Assembly (NCBI GenBank): GCA_040220855.1
Contig: JAVJVZ010000043.1
Span: forward strand, 159,596-223,595
Direction: 5' to 3'
DNA: 64,000 bases
DNA from: JACKNG01 sp040220855
Lineage (GTDB): Bacteria > Pseudomonadota > Gammaproteobacteria > Ga0077536
The position numbers were made by a program, and so were the translations under genes. Shown piece by piece: positions 17,688 to 27,018 of the stretch. Within the stretch, counting starts at the first letter, position 1, and each line of letters begins with the position of its first letter. The notes beneath the pieces were generated by a model. It was given only the letters and a program-made list of their open reading frames with translations, was not told where the DNA came from and did not search any database.

Positions 17688-18374
17688 ATGAGAATACGCA
17701 ATCTTGCCCTGCTCGGCTGCCTGCTGGCCGGCCAGGCGGGCGCCGTCGGCACGTCGCTGGAAAGCGATGCCGAGAAGTACAGCTATGCCATCGGCATCAA
17801 TTTTGCGCAGAGCCTGATGCGCCAGGGGGTGCCCCTCGATGCCGATGCCGTGTACATGGCCATCCAGGACGCCCTGGCCGGCAGCGAGCTGCGCCTCTCA
17901 GCTGAGACCATGAGCGAGGCCTTGCGTGCGGAGGCTCAGCGCGCCGGCGAGCGCAAGCGCGACCAGGCAGCGGAGAACATGCGTCGCGGCAAGGAATACA
18001 TGGCGCAGAACAAGACCAAGGACGGTGTCACCACGCTGCCCAACGGCATCCAGTACGAAGTACTGCGCAAGGGCACGGGCGCACAACCGAAGAAGACCGA
18101 CACCGTGACCGTGCACTACGTGGGTACGCTCGTCGACGGCCGCGAGTTCGACAGCTCCAAGCGGCGCGGCGAACCGGCCACCTTCCCGCTCGACGGCGTC
18201 ATCCAGGGATGGCAGGAGATCCTGCCGCTGATGCGCGTGGGCGCGCGCTGGCTGGTCACCATTCCGCCCGATCTCGCCTACGGCGTGAACGGGGCGGGCG
18301 CTGCCATCGGTCCCAACGAGACGCTGATCTTCGAGATCGACCTGCTCGAGATCGGCGGCGGCGACGACGGCTGA
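17688..18374 (+). CDS. FKBP-type peptidyl-prolyl isomerase, exported (Mip/FkpA-like)
   Basis: 228-residue periplasmic proline isomerase/chaperone. Signal peptide RNLALLGCLLAGQAGA, an N-terminal helical dimerisation domain (SDAEKYSYAIGINFAQSLMRQG near residue 27-48, then a long charged helix to about 110), and a C-terminal FKBP domain with VTVHYVGTLVDGREFDSS, GVIQGWQEILPLMRVG and IPPDLAYG. GGAAG precedes the ATG at 17688. Single gene followed by a small conserved gene 67 bp later. Confidence 0.93.
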   Translation: MRIRNLALLGCLLAGQAGAVGTSLESDAEKYSYAIGINFAQSLMRQGVPLDADAVYMAIQDALAGSELRLSAETMSEALRAEAQRAGERKRDQAAENMRRGKEYMAQNKTKDGVTTLPNGIQYEVLRKGTGAQPKKTDTVTVHYVGTLVDGREFDSSKRRGEPATFPLDGVIQGWQEILPLMRVGARWLVTIPPDLAYGVNGAGAAIGPNETLIFEIDLLEIGGGDDG

Positions 18375-18441
18375 GGATGCGCCGATTGCCCGCCAGCAGC
18401 GGGCACGTTTACACTCCGGACGGTAAGCAGACGGCAGCACG

Positions 18442-18720
18442 ATGATCGAAATCGAAGACAAGGGCCGCGAAGACGGCCACAGCGTGTTCAACGTCACGGT
18501 GTCCGATTCGGCCGGACGCACACAGCATCGCGTGACGCTGTCCGACGAGACCTACGAGCGCCTCACGGGCGGTCGCATCTCGCACGTTGCCTGCGTCGAT
18601 GCCGCGTTCCGCTTCCTGCTCGAGCGCGAAGCAAAGACCGACATCCTGCCGAGCTTCGACATCAACGTCATTCACCTCTACTACGCCAACTTCGAAAAAG
18701 AGTTCGGCAACTACATGTAG
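18442..18720 (+). CDS. small conserved hypothetical protein
   Basis: 92-residue acidic protein without signal peptide or membrane segment. It has a beta-rich first half (FNVTVSDSAGRTQHRVTLSDETYERLTGG) and ends in FDINVIHLYYANFEKEFGNYM; the last residues look like a conserved motif of a small proteobacterial family that I cannot name. Codon use agrees with its neighbours. It follows the FKBP gene and is convergent with the AsmA-like gene across a hairpin. Confidence 0.7.
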   Translation: MIEIEDKGREDGHSVFNVTVSDSAGRTQHRVTLSDETYERLTGGRISHVACVDAAFRFLLEREAKTDILPSFDINVIHLYYANFEKEFGNYM

Positions 18721-18733
18721 TGGTGGCGAGCAC

Positions 18734-18762
18734 CGTGCCGCCGTGTGCCTCACGGCGGCACG
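18734..18762. terminator. hairpin between convergent genes
   Basis: Perfect 12-bp stem CGTGCCGCCGTG / CACGGCGGCACG with a 5-base loop. It begins 14 bases after the stop of the small gene and covers the last codons and stop of the AsmA-like gene on the other strand. No U-tract. Confidence 0.5.
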
Positions 18763-19688
18763 ATCGCGCCGCACGGCTCGCCCTGCGCGGCGCGCCGGCT
18801 GTTGAGCGTATCGATGACGGCACGCCCCCCGACGGTGGCAACGACGGCGCCGAGGTCGGCAGCACGTTCGAGCAATCGGCCGCTGTCGACGTGCACGCGC
18901 GGCGCGGCCAGCGTGCCCGCAACGTCGATGGTGTGCACGGCATCGAGGCCGCCGATACGGATGCCCTGACGCGGCGCCGGCGTCAGCGCGATGTCGAGGA
19001 CGCCATCGACGAGGTCGATACTGCCGCCACCGCTGACCCGCATGCGCGGTGTCCACAGCTCGAGCAGCCGCGGTGCGTAGATACGCCCGCGCGCGACCGG
19101 GGCGGAGAAGCGCAGGCATTCCATCACCGTCGTTTCGCTGGCATCGCGAAACGGCCGGAAGGCACCAAGGACCTTGCCGAGCAGGCTGCCGATGAGGCTT
19201 GCGCCGGCCCGTTCGAAGGTCTTCTCGATGACGCCTCCACCAGCGTGGGCGAGCCAGGCGTGGCCCGAGGCGGTCGCCACGAGCGTGTCCCAGCGTGCGC
19301 CCTGCGCGTGCAGCTCGACGGCGACATCGCTCGGCATCGCCCGCACGTAGGGCCGCAGGGGCGCAAAGGCGCCGGCGTCGACGTCGCGCAACATCAACGT
19401 GAGGCGCGTCTCCGCGGCCGGTGAGTGCGTGAAGGTGCCGCGTGCCGTGCCGCCGGCAAGATCGGGCGAGCGAGCCTCGAGCTCGAGCACACCGTCGCGC
19501 AGGTGCGCTCGCAGCGCGACGTCCCGTGCGGTTGCACCGGCCCACTCGATCGCGCTCGCCTGCGCGTCGACCTCGATCTCGAAGGCCGCCATCCACGGCG
19601 GCAGGAGCAACGACGACGACGCACCCGCTGCCGGCATTGCGAACGCGGCGCACAGCATGGCCGCGGGCGCTCGCGCAGGTGGCTTCAA
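18750..19688 (-). CDS. AsmA-like C-terminal-region protein
   Basis: 312-residue exported protein. A signal peptide (AAMLCAAFAMPAAGA) precedes a beta-rich body typical of the C-terminal part of AsmA-like envelope proteins: short repeated strands such as LRAHLRDGVLELEARSPDLAGGTARGTF and, later, MRVSGGGSIDLVDGVLDIALTPAP with a final VAGTLAAPRVHVD. AsmA relatives shape outer-membrane lipid transport; this one is short and lacks the N-terminal anchor region, so role is inference. Its ATG overlaps the rnd stop by 4 bases, placing it second in an rnd operon. Confidence 0.65.
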   Translation of the reverse strand: MKPPARAPAAMLCAAFAMPAAGASSSLLLPPWMAAFEIEVDAQASAIEWAGATARDVALRAHLRDGVLELEARSPDLAGGTARGTFTHSPAAETRLTLMLRDVDAGAFAPLRPYVRAMPSDVAVELHAQGARWDTLVATASGHAWLAHAGGGVIEKTFERAGASLIGSLLGKVLGAFRPFRDASETTVMECLRFSAPVARGRIYAPRLLELWTPRMRVSGGGSIDLVDGVLDIALTPAPRQGIRIGGLDAVHTIDVAGTLAAPRVHVDSGRLLERAADLGAVVATVGGRAVIDTLNSRRAAQGEPCGAIVPP

Positions 19689-20800
19689 GCGGCGCCGAAC
19701 TCCGCGATCAGCGCGGCGAGCACCGGCGCGCGCCAGCCACTGAGCGCGCGTCCTGGCACGTCACCGGCGACCAGTCGCTCGATCTCCCGGCGCGTCAGCA
19801 GCACCGCCGGGCTGATACCGAGTTCGCCGGCACAGGCACGCACCCGCGCCGCACAGTCCTTCGCGCGCTGGCGCTGTGCCGGGCTCGGCGGGCCACTCTG
19901 CATCGCGCGCCAGGCGTCGTCCTCGGCCGCGATGCCGGCCGCGAGCGCAGCGAGCACGCGGTCGCCGTGGCGGCGCACGAAGGCGGCGTTGTCAGGCAGC
20001 GCCGCGGCGAGGGCCGCGGGTGAATCCGGCGCGGCCTGCGCAACGGCCAGCAGTTCGGCATCCTTGAGTACCCATCCTCGCGGCAGGTCGCGTTCGCGTG
20101 CGCGCTCTTCGCGCCAGCGCGCCAGCGCGACCCCGCGTGCGAAGGCTTCGCCCGACAGCGCCGGCAGTCCCTTGACCCGTTGCCACGCATCCATGATCGG
20201 GGGGTCGTAGAGCGCCGGGTCCGCCAGCGTACGGCATTCCTCTTCCAACCAGGCTTCCCGCCCCAGCGCGGCCAGGCGTTCGCCCAGCGCCGCGTCCAGC
20301 GCCGCGAGATGGCGCACATCGTCGGCAGCGTAATGCAACTGGCGTTCGCTCAGCGGACGTTGCCGCCAGTCGGTGCGCGTCTGCGATTTGTCGAGCGTCA
20401 CGCCGAGCAGTTCCCGCACCAGTTCGGCGTAACCGATCTGCTCGTCAAAACCCGCGAGAGCCGCCGCAACCTGCGTGTCGACGAGCGGTGGACCGAGCAC
20501 GAGTCCGGCATGATACAGCACCTCGAGATCCTGGCGTGCAGCATGCAGGAGCTTGCATCGACCCGGTGCCGCCAGGACCCCGGCGAGCGGAGTGAGATCG
20601 TCCACGGCAAGGGTATCGATCAAGGCAATGCGCTCCGCGCAGGCGATCTGAACCAGGCACAAGCGTGCAAAGTAGGTACGCTGGCGCTCGAACTCGGTAT
20701 CGATGGCGAGCGGCGCCTGCGGGTCGCAGCCCGCCAGCCATGCGGCGATGGCACCGGGCTCGGCGAGGTAGGCGAAGGCGCTGGTCGGATGGTGGCTCAT
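19685..20800 (-). CDS. rnd: ribonuclease D
   Basis: 371-residue 3'-5' exoribonuclease that trims tRNA precursors. DEDDy nuclease motifs are intact: Exo I AIDTEFERQRTYF near residue 32, Exo II LLHAARQDLEVL near 85 and Exo III HYAADDVRHLAALD near 156, followed by helical HRDC-type domains. Length matches E. coli RNase D (375). Divergent from prc; leads a two-gene run with the AsmA-like gene. Confidence 0.95.
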   Translation of the reverse strand: MSHHPTSAFAYLAEPGAIAAWLAGCDPQAPLAIDTEFERQRTYFARLCLVQIACAERIALIDTLAVDDLTPLAGVLAAPGRCKLLHAARQDLEVLYHAGLVLGPPLVDTQVAAALAGFDEQIGYAELVRELLGVTLDKSQTRTDWRQRPLSERQLHYAADDVRHLAALDAALGERLAALGREAWLEEECRTLADPALYDPPIMDAWQRVKGLPALSGEAFARGVALARWREERARERDLPRGWVLKDAELLAVAQAAPDSPAALAAALPDNAAFVRRHGDRVLAALAAGIAAEDDAWRAMQSGPPSPAQRQRAKDCAARVRACAGELGISPAVLLTRREIERLVAGDVPGRALSGWRAPVLAALIAEFGAA

Positions 20801-20948
20801 GCGGAGAGGGTCACACTGGGGTTCGCGGCGGGCGCGCGCATTATGCCCGGGAACCTGCCATCACACGCCGCATCCAAGCAAATAGGCTACACTGTGCCGA
20901 CTGCGCCGACCGATCCCCCGCCTTGCGTGCGAGACGCTGCGAGCCGCC

Positions 20949-23144
20949 ATGATACGTCGAATCCTCCTGACGCTGCTGCTGACCCTGTCCGTCATTGCGC
21001 CGGTGGCCGCGAACGCGCCGGTGGTGGCGCTCGAGGACCTGCATCCGCACGCCGAGCATCGCCGCGCGACGCGACTCATCACGCACGTGGTGGCCAATTA
21101 CCACTACCGCAACGTCGCGCTCGACGATGCGCTCTCGCGCGCCATTCTCGATCGTTACCTCGAGGCGCTCGACCCGACGCGCAGCTACCTGCTCGCGAGC
21201 GACGTCGACGGCATCATGAAGCATGCCGATCGCATCGACGACTACCTGCGCAGCGCGAGCCTCGACCCGCTCTACGACATCTTCATCGTATTCCGCGAGC
21301 GCCTGCGTGAGCGCGTCGAGCATGCCGTTGCGCTGCTCGAGGGTGAATTCGACTTCACCGTCGAGGAAAGCCTGGAGTTCGACCGCGAGGATGCGCCGTG
21401 GCCCGCCGATCGCGCGGCGCTCGACGACCTGTGGCGCAAGCGGGTCAAGAACGACGTGCTCTCGCTGCGCCTCGCCGGCAAGGAGACGGACGAGATCCGC
21501 AAGACCCTGCGCGACCGCTACAACGGCCTGTACCGGCGTACGGCGCAGTTGACCAGCGACGACGTCTTCCAGACCATCATCAACTCCTACACCACCACCA
21601 TCGACCCGCACACCGCCTACTTCTCCCCGCGGACCTCGGAGAACTTCAAGATCCGCATGAGCCTGTCCCTCGAGGGCATCGGCGCCGTACTGCAGAGTGA
21701 GAACGAGATGACTCTGGTGCGCGAGGTGGTGCCTGGCGGTCCGGCCGATCTGAGCGGCAAGCTGCACGCCGATGATCGTATCGTCGGCATCGGCCAGGAT
21801 GTCGGCGGCGACATCGTCGACGTGGTCGGCTGGCGACTCGACGACGTCGTCGACCTCATCCGCGGCCCCAAGAATTCCGTCGTCCGCCTCGAGGTGTTGC
21901 CGAAGGGCGTCGCCGTCGACGGCCCGACCCAGGTCATCGAGATCACGCGGAACACCATCAAGCTCGAGGAGCAGGCCGCCAAGGGCTCGGTGCTCGAGGT
22001 CGATGGTGCGCGCGTCGGCGTCATCGACGTACCGACCTTCTACATGGATTTCGAGGCGCGCAGCGCCGGCGATCGCAACTACACGAGCACGACGCGAGAT
22101 GTCCGCCGCATCATCGGGGAACTGACCGCCGACGGCATCGATGGCCTCATCGTCGATTTGCGTTCCAACGGCGGCGGTTCGCTCAACGAGGCAACCGAAC
22201 TGACCGGGCTGTTCATCGATACCGGCCCGGTGGTACAGGTGCGCGACTCCCAGGGGCGCGTGCAGGTCGAGCGCGACAGCGACAACGGCGTCGCCTGGAG
22301 CGGCCCGCTGCTGGTCCTGGTCGACCGCAACAGCGCCTCCGCCTCGGAGATCTTCGCCGGCGCGATCCAGGATTACCGTCGTGGCCTGGTAGTCGGCGAA
22401 CCGACCTTCGGCAAGGGCACGGTGCAGAACCTGGTCGACCTGAATCGCTTCGACCAGTCCATGAAGGGCAAGCTCGGACAGCTCAAGGCCACCATTGCGC
22501 AGTTCTTCCGCGTCAACGGCGGCAGTACCCAGCACCGCGGCGTGCTGCCCGACATCGTGCTGCCGACGGTCATCAGCATGGACGAGCATGGCGAACGCTC
22601 GCTGGAGAACGCCCTGCCCTGGGCTTCCATTCAGCCGGCACGCTACACGCCGGTGAGCTTCGCTGCGGATGCTCTCCCGGTCGTGCGCCGCACCCACGAG
22701 GAGCGCATTCTCGACGACGCTGCATTCCAGGCCGTGCTCGAGACCGAGAAGGCGATCAAGGAAGCGCGTGAGAAGACCGCGGTCTCCCTCGTCGAGGAGA
22801 CCCGGCGCGCCGAGCACGAGCAGGCCAAGCGCGACCAGCGCAGGCGTGAGAACGCCATCCGTATCGCGCGTGGACTCGAGCCGCTGGCGGAAGATGCCGA
22901 CGACGGCGAGGACGACGCCACGGCACTGCTCGACGGCGACCCCGATGCGCTCGGTGACGAGGAAGACGGCGACGCCGACGAATTCGACGTCGTTCTCGAC
23001 GAGGCCGGGCGCATCCTGCGCGATTGGGTCAGTGCACAGAGCGCTGGTCCGGACCCGCGCCTGGTCGACGCCGATCGTGAGGCCGTCAACACGCCGCTGG
23101 ACGGTAACACGCCGGACGGCCGCGATGCCGCGCGGGTGCATTGA
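20949..23144 (+). CDS. prc: carboxy-terminal (tail-specific) protease, S41 family
   Basis: 731-residue periplasmic protease. Signal peptide RILLTLLLTLSVIAPVAANA, N-terminal helical domain with LDPTRSYLL, PDZ domain around residues 235-320 (LEGIGAVLQSENEMTLVREVVPGGPA), then the S41 core: Ser near 461 in DRNSASASEIFAGA and Lys near 487 in PTFGKGTVQ form the Ser/Lys dyad at E. coli Prc-like spacing. The C-terminal part has a very acidic insert (DADDGEDDATALLDGD). Length is somewhat above E. coli Prc (682) because of that insert. Prc prunes penicillin-binding protein 3 and hydrolases with NlpI. Confidence 0.95.
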   Translation: MIRRILLTLLLTLSVIAPVAANAPVVALEDLHPHAEHRRATRLITHVVANYHYRNVALDDALSRAILDRYLEALDPTRSYLLASDVDGIMKHADRIDDYLRSASLDPLYDIFIVFRERLRERVEHAVALLEGEFDFTVEESLEFDREDAPWPADRAALDDLWRKRVKNDVLSLRLAGKETDEIRKTLRDRYNGLYRRTAQLTSDDVFQTIINSYTTTIDPHTAYFSPRTSENFKIRMSLSLEGIGAVLQSENEMTLVREVVPGGPADLSGKLHADDRIVGIGQDVGGDIVDVVGWRLDDVVDLIRGPKNSVVRLEVLPKGVAVDGPTQVIEITRNTIKLEEQAAKGSVLEVDGARVGVIDVPTFYMDFEARSAGDRNYTSTTRDVRRIIGELTADGIDGLIVDLRSNGGGSLNEATELTGLFIDTGPVVQVRDSQGRVQVERDSDNGVAWSGPLLVLVDRNSASASEIFAGAIQDYRRGLVVGEPTFGKGTVQNLVDLNRFDQSMKGKLGQLKATIAQFFRVNGGSTQHRGVLPDIVLPTVISMDEHGERSLENALPWASIQPARYTPVSFAADALPVVRRTHEERILDDAAFQAVLETEKAIKEAREKTAVSLVEETRRAEHEQAKRDQRRRENAIRIARGLEPLAEDADDGEDDATALLDGDPDALGDEEDGDADEFDVVLDEAGRILRDWVSAQSAGPDPRLVDADREAVNTPLDGNTPDGRDAARVH

Positions 23145-23183
23145 GTTGCCTTCACCATCCCGCCCGGACCTGCCCGCTCGCAA

Positions 23184-23224
23184 CGTGCCGCAAACATCGC
23201 GGCGATAAGCCGCCACGCGGCACG
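23184..23224. terminator. nested hairpin 3' of prc
   Basis: Outer 8-bp stem CGTGCCGC / GCGGCACG encloses an inner GCGGC-GATAA-GCCGC hairpin, 40 bp after the prc stop. No U-tract. It may act as a transcription stop or RNA 3'-end protector between prc and convergent mug. Confidence 0.45.
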
Positions 23225-23360
23225 AGATCCGCGTTCAGTCGCACCGGCCCGCGCTCGTTATCCCGTCACCGCGCGCGACTGGCCCGCAGCACGTACCCCG
23301 CTTGACGACGCCCGACGACTGCGCGAGCGCGGCGGCGCCCGCAGCGCTACGACGGCGAAT

Positions 23361-23930
23361 TCAGGCGCACGCGCCGTCGAGCCGCGCCAGCACATCGGCG
23401 AGACCGTCATAGCTCGCAACCAGTTCGGCGAGTGAGAAGCGCGCGTTGGCCGGGCTCGGATTGGGCGATACCCAGCTACGCGTACCGGCGACCAGATACG
23501 GTTGCTCACCCCACCCGGCAACGACGTCCGCTGGTGCGAGTTCGCGGCATACCGCACGGGCCGCCACCATGCCATGGAACCACAGCACACGCGGCGCAAG
23601 GCGCGTGATCTTTTCCCCCAGCAGCGGCACCGCAGCGGCAAAATCGCGTCGAGCGAGGTCGCGCACGCCGGGCGTCGGGCGCTTGACGACGTCGGTGAAG
23701 CCGATGCCGTAGCGATCGCGTAGGACCTTCATTGCCGCCACGCTCGGCACGAGCGGCGCGTCGAGCAGCCGCGAGGCATTGAGCGCCGGCCAGAAGCGAT
23801 TGCGCGGGAAGGCGAACGGGTAGCCTGCCCGCACCGCGTGTGGCGATGGATTGATGCCGACGGCGAGCACGCGCAAGCCGGGGCGCACGAAGTCGGGCAG
23901 CGTATCGCTGATGTCGTGACGCCTTGCCAT
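23361..23930 (-). CDS. mug: G/U mismatch-specific DNA glycosylase
   Basis: 189-residue uracil/thymine-DNA glycosylase of the TDG/MUG family. Motif A GINPSPHAVRAGYPF near residue 28 (catalytic Asn in GINP), NRFWPAL near 45 and the wedge motif SPNPSPANARF near 152 are all visible. ATG 23930 starts where homology does; only 10 bases separate it from the upstream permease stop, so the two are probably co-transcribed. Confidence 0.92.
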   Translation of the reverse strand: MARRHDISDTLPDFVRPGLRVLAVGINPSPHAVRAGYPFAFPRNRFWPALNASRLLDAPLVPSVAAMKVLRDRYGIGFTDVVKRPTPGVRDLARRDFAAAVPLLGEKITRLAPRVLWFHGMVAARAVCRELAPADVVAGWGEQPYLVAGTRSWVSPNPSPANARFSLAELVASYDGLADVLARLDGACA

Positions 23931-23940
23931 CGAGGTCCGT

Positions 23941-24813
23941 TCAGCGCAGGACGGTGAGTGCCGCCACGCCAACGACCATGACCGTGGCGGCAGCCAGGTT
24001 GCGCACGAGGCCGTGTTCGCCGAACAGCAGCGCACCATAGACGAGGCCGAACAGCATGCTGGTACGCTTGACTGCGATCATGTACGCCGCCTCGACCTGC
24101 GCGATTGCAGCGAAGTGTGCAAGCATCATCACGGCCATCGCAATGCTGACGATCGCCGCGCCGCCCGGCCGCGCGACCACGACGCCGCCGAGACGCCGCC
24201 GGCGTGCGAGAACCACCAGGCAAGCCGTCGCACCCAGAAGCACGCCGTAGAACGGGCCAAAGGCGAGCGGCGGCATGTAGGCGAGCGCGCCCTTGCCGAG
24301 GGTCGAGGTGAGACTGAAGATCAGCGCAACCCCGAGCATCAGGCGCGGCCCGCGCTCGCGCAGCACGAAACGCAGCGGCGCGAGCTTGTCGACACGCCAG
24401 GTGGCGGCATCGAGATTGAGCGCATACGCGCCGCCGCTGACCAGGGCCACGCCGACCAGGCCTGCCGGGGAGACGCGCTCACCGAGCAGCAGCCAGCCGG
24501 TCAAGGCAGTGAATACCGGGGTGAAGGCGAGATAGGGCAGCGTATGGCTGAGGGGCGCCAGGGCGATGGCCCGTGCATAGAGATAGATCGCCGCGATGTC
24601 GAGCGGCAGCAGGGCGCCGACCCACAGCCAGAAGCGTGCATCGGCGGGCATCATCCACACCACCGGCAGCGCGGGTGCGAGCAGGAGTCCGCTGAGGCCG
24701 AAGCGCACGACCACGGCATCCCATACGTCGACGTCGGCGAACCAGCGCTTGGTCGCGGCGTCGGCGCTGGCGAAAGCAAACGCGCTGAGCAGGCTGAGCG
24801 CGAACCAGCTCAT
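23941..24813 (-). CDS. EamA/DMT-superfamily permease
   Basis: 290-residue inner-membrane transporter with ten hydrophobic helices in two EamA repeats, the first carrying ASADAATKRWFADVD and PLSHTLPYLAFTPVFTALTGWLLLGERVS, the second AYMIAVKRTSMLFGLVYGALLFGEHGLVRN (the conserved Glu after LFG/LLG in each half). Substrate unknown; family members export metabolites or amino acids. Start at ATG 24813; an in-frame upstream extension is arginine/alanine-rich and looks noncoding. Upstream of mug on the same strand. Confidence 0.85.
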   Translation of the reverse strand: MSWFALSLLSAFAFASADAATKRWFADVDVWDAVVVRFGLSGLLLAPALPVVWMMPADARFWLWVGALLPLDIAAIYLYARAIALAPLSHTLPYLAFTPVFTALTGWLLLGERVSPAGLVGVALVSGGAYALNLDAATWRVDKLAPLRFVLRERGPRLMLGVALIFSLTSTLGKGALAYMPPLAFGPFYGVLLGATACLVVLARRRRLGGVVVARPGGAAIVSIAMAVMMLAHFAAIAQVEAAYMIAVKRTSMLFGLVYGALLFGEHGLVRNLAAATVMVVGVAALTVLR

Positions 24814-25061
24814 GCGACGACGCGGCGCACGCAGCAAGCGTCGCGCGGCCGCTGCGCCGCTGACCGATGCAGCCCGGCCAACCGTCGCGCACATGGCCGG
24901 AGCGCGCCTGTCGAGGCAGTCCAGCGCGCGGCGCCTGGTCGTTGCGTGCGCCGACCCATCGCTCCCCTGCGCACGACTCGCCGCCCAGCGCAGTAGATTG
25001 TTCCCGAGTCCGACAGACTGCTAGCATGCCGGCACTCTGCCCCGTCCGACCCGATTGCCCG

Positions 25062-26015
25062 ATGAAGACCGGTTTTGTCTACGACCCGCGTTTCCGCGAC
25101 CACGATACCGGCGCGCACCACCCTGAGCAGCCTGCCCGTATGGACGCCGCGCTGGCCGCCATCGAGGCGGCGCCGTGGCACGACCGCCTGCTGCACATGC
25201 CGGCTGCCGCGGCCGACATCGCGGTCGTCGAGCGTATCCATTCGCTCGGTTACATCCGTCGTGCCGAATCGGCCTGCCGCTCCAGCGCGCCGTTCCTCGA
25301 CACCACCGACGTCACCATTTCGCCGGCGTCCTGCGACATCGCCCTGCTCGCCGCCGGCGCGCCGCTCGCTCTCGCCGACGCGCTCGCTGCCGGGCACATC
25401 GACAACGGCTTCGCCCTGCTGCGCCCGCCCGGCCACCACGCCGAGCACGACGCGGCGATGGGTTTCTGCCTGTTCAACAACGTCGCCATCCTGGCTCGTC
25501 ACCTGCAACACGAACACGGGCTCGACAAGATCGCCATCCTCGACTGGGACGTGCATCACGGCAACGGCACTCAGCACGCTTTCGAGGAAGACCCGAGCGT
25601 GCTCTACGTGAGCCTGCACCAGTACCCCTATTACCCGGGCACCGGCGCGTGGTCGGAGACCGGCCGTGGCCGCGGCGCCGGCGCCACCCTCAATTGCCCG
25701 ATGCCCGCCGGCGCCACCGATACCGCGTACGAGCGCGCGTTCATGGAGCAGGTCCTGCCCAAGCTCGACGGCTACAAGCCGGAATGCATCATCGTGTCGG
25801 CCGGCTTCGACGCGCACCGCGACGACCCGCTCGCCGACGTGCAGCTGTCGACTGGGATGTACGCGTGGATGACCGAACGGGTGCTGGAAACCGCCGACCT
25901 GCACGCGGACGGCCGCGTACTGTCGGTGCTCGAGGGAGGCTACCACCTCGAGCGCCTCGGTGAGTGCGTGGCCACCCACCTTGCCGGGCTGCTCGGCGCG
26001 CCGGCGCAGCGCTGA
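25062..26015 (+). CDS. histone deacetylase-family zinc hydrolase
   Basis: 317-residue member of the arginase/deacetylase fold (acetoin utilisation AcuC, acetylpolyamine amidohydrolase and HDACs). Catalytic PPGHHAEHDAAMGFC near residue 125-140, zinc ligands in DWDVHHGNGT near 162-172, Asp in SAGFDAHRDDPLA near 247-258 and the active tyrosine in EGGYH near 290 are all intact. ATG 25062 chosen; MPALCP at 25026 is an in-frame alternative. Substrate may be acetyl-lysine or acetylpolyamine. A second, distinct HDAC-family gene lies at 39656. Confidence 0.92.
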   Translation: MKTGFVYDPRFRDHDTGAHHPEQPARMDAALAAIEAAPWHDRLLHMPAAAADIAVVERIHSLGYIRRAESACRSSAPFLDTTDVTISPASCDIALLAAGAPLALADALAAGHIDNGFALLRPPGHHAEHDAAMGFCLFNNVAILARHLQHEHGLDKIAILDWDVHHGNGTQHAFEEDPSVLYVSLHQYPYYPGTGAWSETGRGRGAGATLNCPMPAGATDTAYERAFMEQVLPKLDGYKPECIIVSAGFDAHRDDPLADVQLSTGMYAWMTERVLETADLHADGRVLSVLEGGYHLERLGECVATHLAGLLGAPAQR

Positions 26016-26032
26016 GCGACAACGGTCGCTCA
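26013..26032. terminator. palindromic terminator carrying both stop codons
   Basis: TGAGCGAC-AACG-GTCGCTCA is a perfect 8-bp stem with a 4-base loop. Its first three bases are the TGA of the HDAC-family gene and its last three are the TGA of the crotonase gene read on the other strand, so the hairpin starts in both reading frames' stops. Confidence 0.55.
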
Positions 26033-26815
26033 ACCGCGTCCGCGTCCGTCGAAGAACGCGTGCACGGCACGCGCAGGCTCGTCGCTGTCATAGGCAGCGA
26101 CGAAGGCCTCCACCCCGCGCTCGATGGCGCCCGAGAGGGTTCCCGCCTCCTCCCAGGCGCTGAACAGGGCCTTCTGCGCGGCCATGGCCCGTGGCGTCCC
26201 GGCGACCATGTCCGCGGCGATAGTGTCGGCGAGTGCATCCAGCGCCTCCACCGCGACGACGTGCTGCAGGAGTCCGATCGCGTGCGCTTCGGTCGCCTCG
26301 ATGATGTTCCCGCGCAACATCAGCTCGCGCGCCTTGCCCCAGCCCACGAGCCCAGGCAGCAGTGCCGCTTCGACGACCGATGGCACGCCCACGCGCACTT
26401 CCGGCATCCCGACGCGCACGCTGGTATCGCCAATGCGCACATCGCAGGCGGCAGCGATTTCGAGCCCGGCGCCGAGGCAGTAACCGCGCAGCACGGCGAC
26501 GACCGGAACGGGCGCGGCACGCAACGCTGCACAAAAGCGGTGCACCGAACGGATGAAGCCCTCCGCGGTGGCCGGTGTCAGCGCACCGAGCGCGTGTAGA
26601 TTCGCGCCACCGACGAAGGCCCGCTCATCGGCGCCTCGCAACAGGACGCAACGCAGTCCGGGTTCGGCAGCCAGCAGCGCCGCGAAGTCCGACGCGGCTT
26701 GGGTGAGGATATCGCCGTCGACGAGATTGAGCGCCTTGGCACCGTGCAGAGATACCGCGGCGACACGTCCACCGGCGACATCGCGCAGCGTGACGCCGAG
26801 CACCGCACCGCTCAT
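26030..26815 (-). CDS. enoyl-CoA hydratase/isomerase (crotonase) family protein
   Basis: 261-residue crotonase. Oxyanion-hole glycines in GADERAFVGGANLHALG near residue 60-76 and GYCLGAGLEIAAACD near 108-122 are present, as are MPEVRVGVPSVVEAALLPG (acidic residue at the usual second catalytic position) and the C-terminal coiled helix. Substrate is open: hydratase, isomerase or another crotonase chemistry. Start at ATG 26815 with AGGTGG five bases upstream; the open frame runs on upstream without homology. Confidence 0.87.
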   Translation of the reverse strand: MSGAVLGVTLRDVAGGRVAAVSLHGAKALNLVDGDILTQAASDFAALLAAEPGLRCVLLRGADERAFVGGANLHALGALTPATAEGFIRSVHRFCAALRAAPVPVVAVLRGYCLGAGLEIAAACDVRIGDTSVRVGMPEVRVGVPSVVEAALLPGLVGWGKARELMLRGNIIEATEAHAIGLLQHVVAVEALDALADTIAADMVAGTPRAMAAQKALFSAWEEAGTLSGAIERGVEAFVAAYDSDEPARAVHAFFDGRGRG

Positions 26816-27018
26816 GACGGCCACCTGCGCTGACACGGCCGCCCGCCGCACGGGCAGTCGGGTTCGGGGCGGCGTGACGGCGGCGTCGGCGCGGAGCAGG
26901 CGTGCGTGGGGCAGGGAGACATGCGGATTTCCTCGCGAGAGTGGCTGCGGCATCTTAACCGCAGCCGCACGCGTGGCGTCGCTGGACAACCCCGGGCAAC
27001 GGCGCTAGCGTGCCACGC

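Noticed and set aside
20841..23216. A 791-codon open frame on the - strand
   Set aside because: Antisense shadow of prc; no motif or ribosome site, and the prc frame contains the intact S41 dyad.
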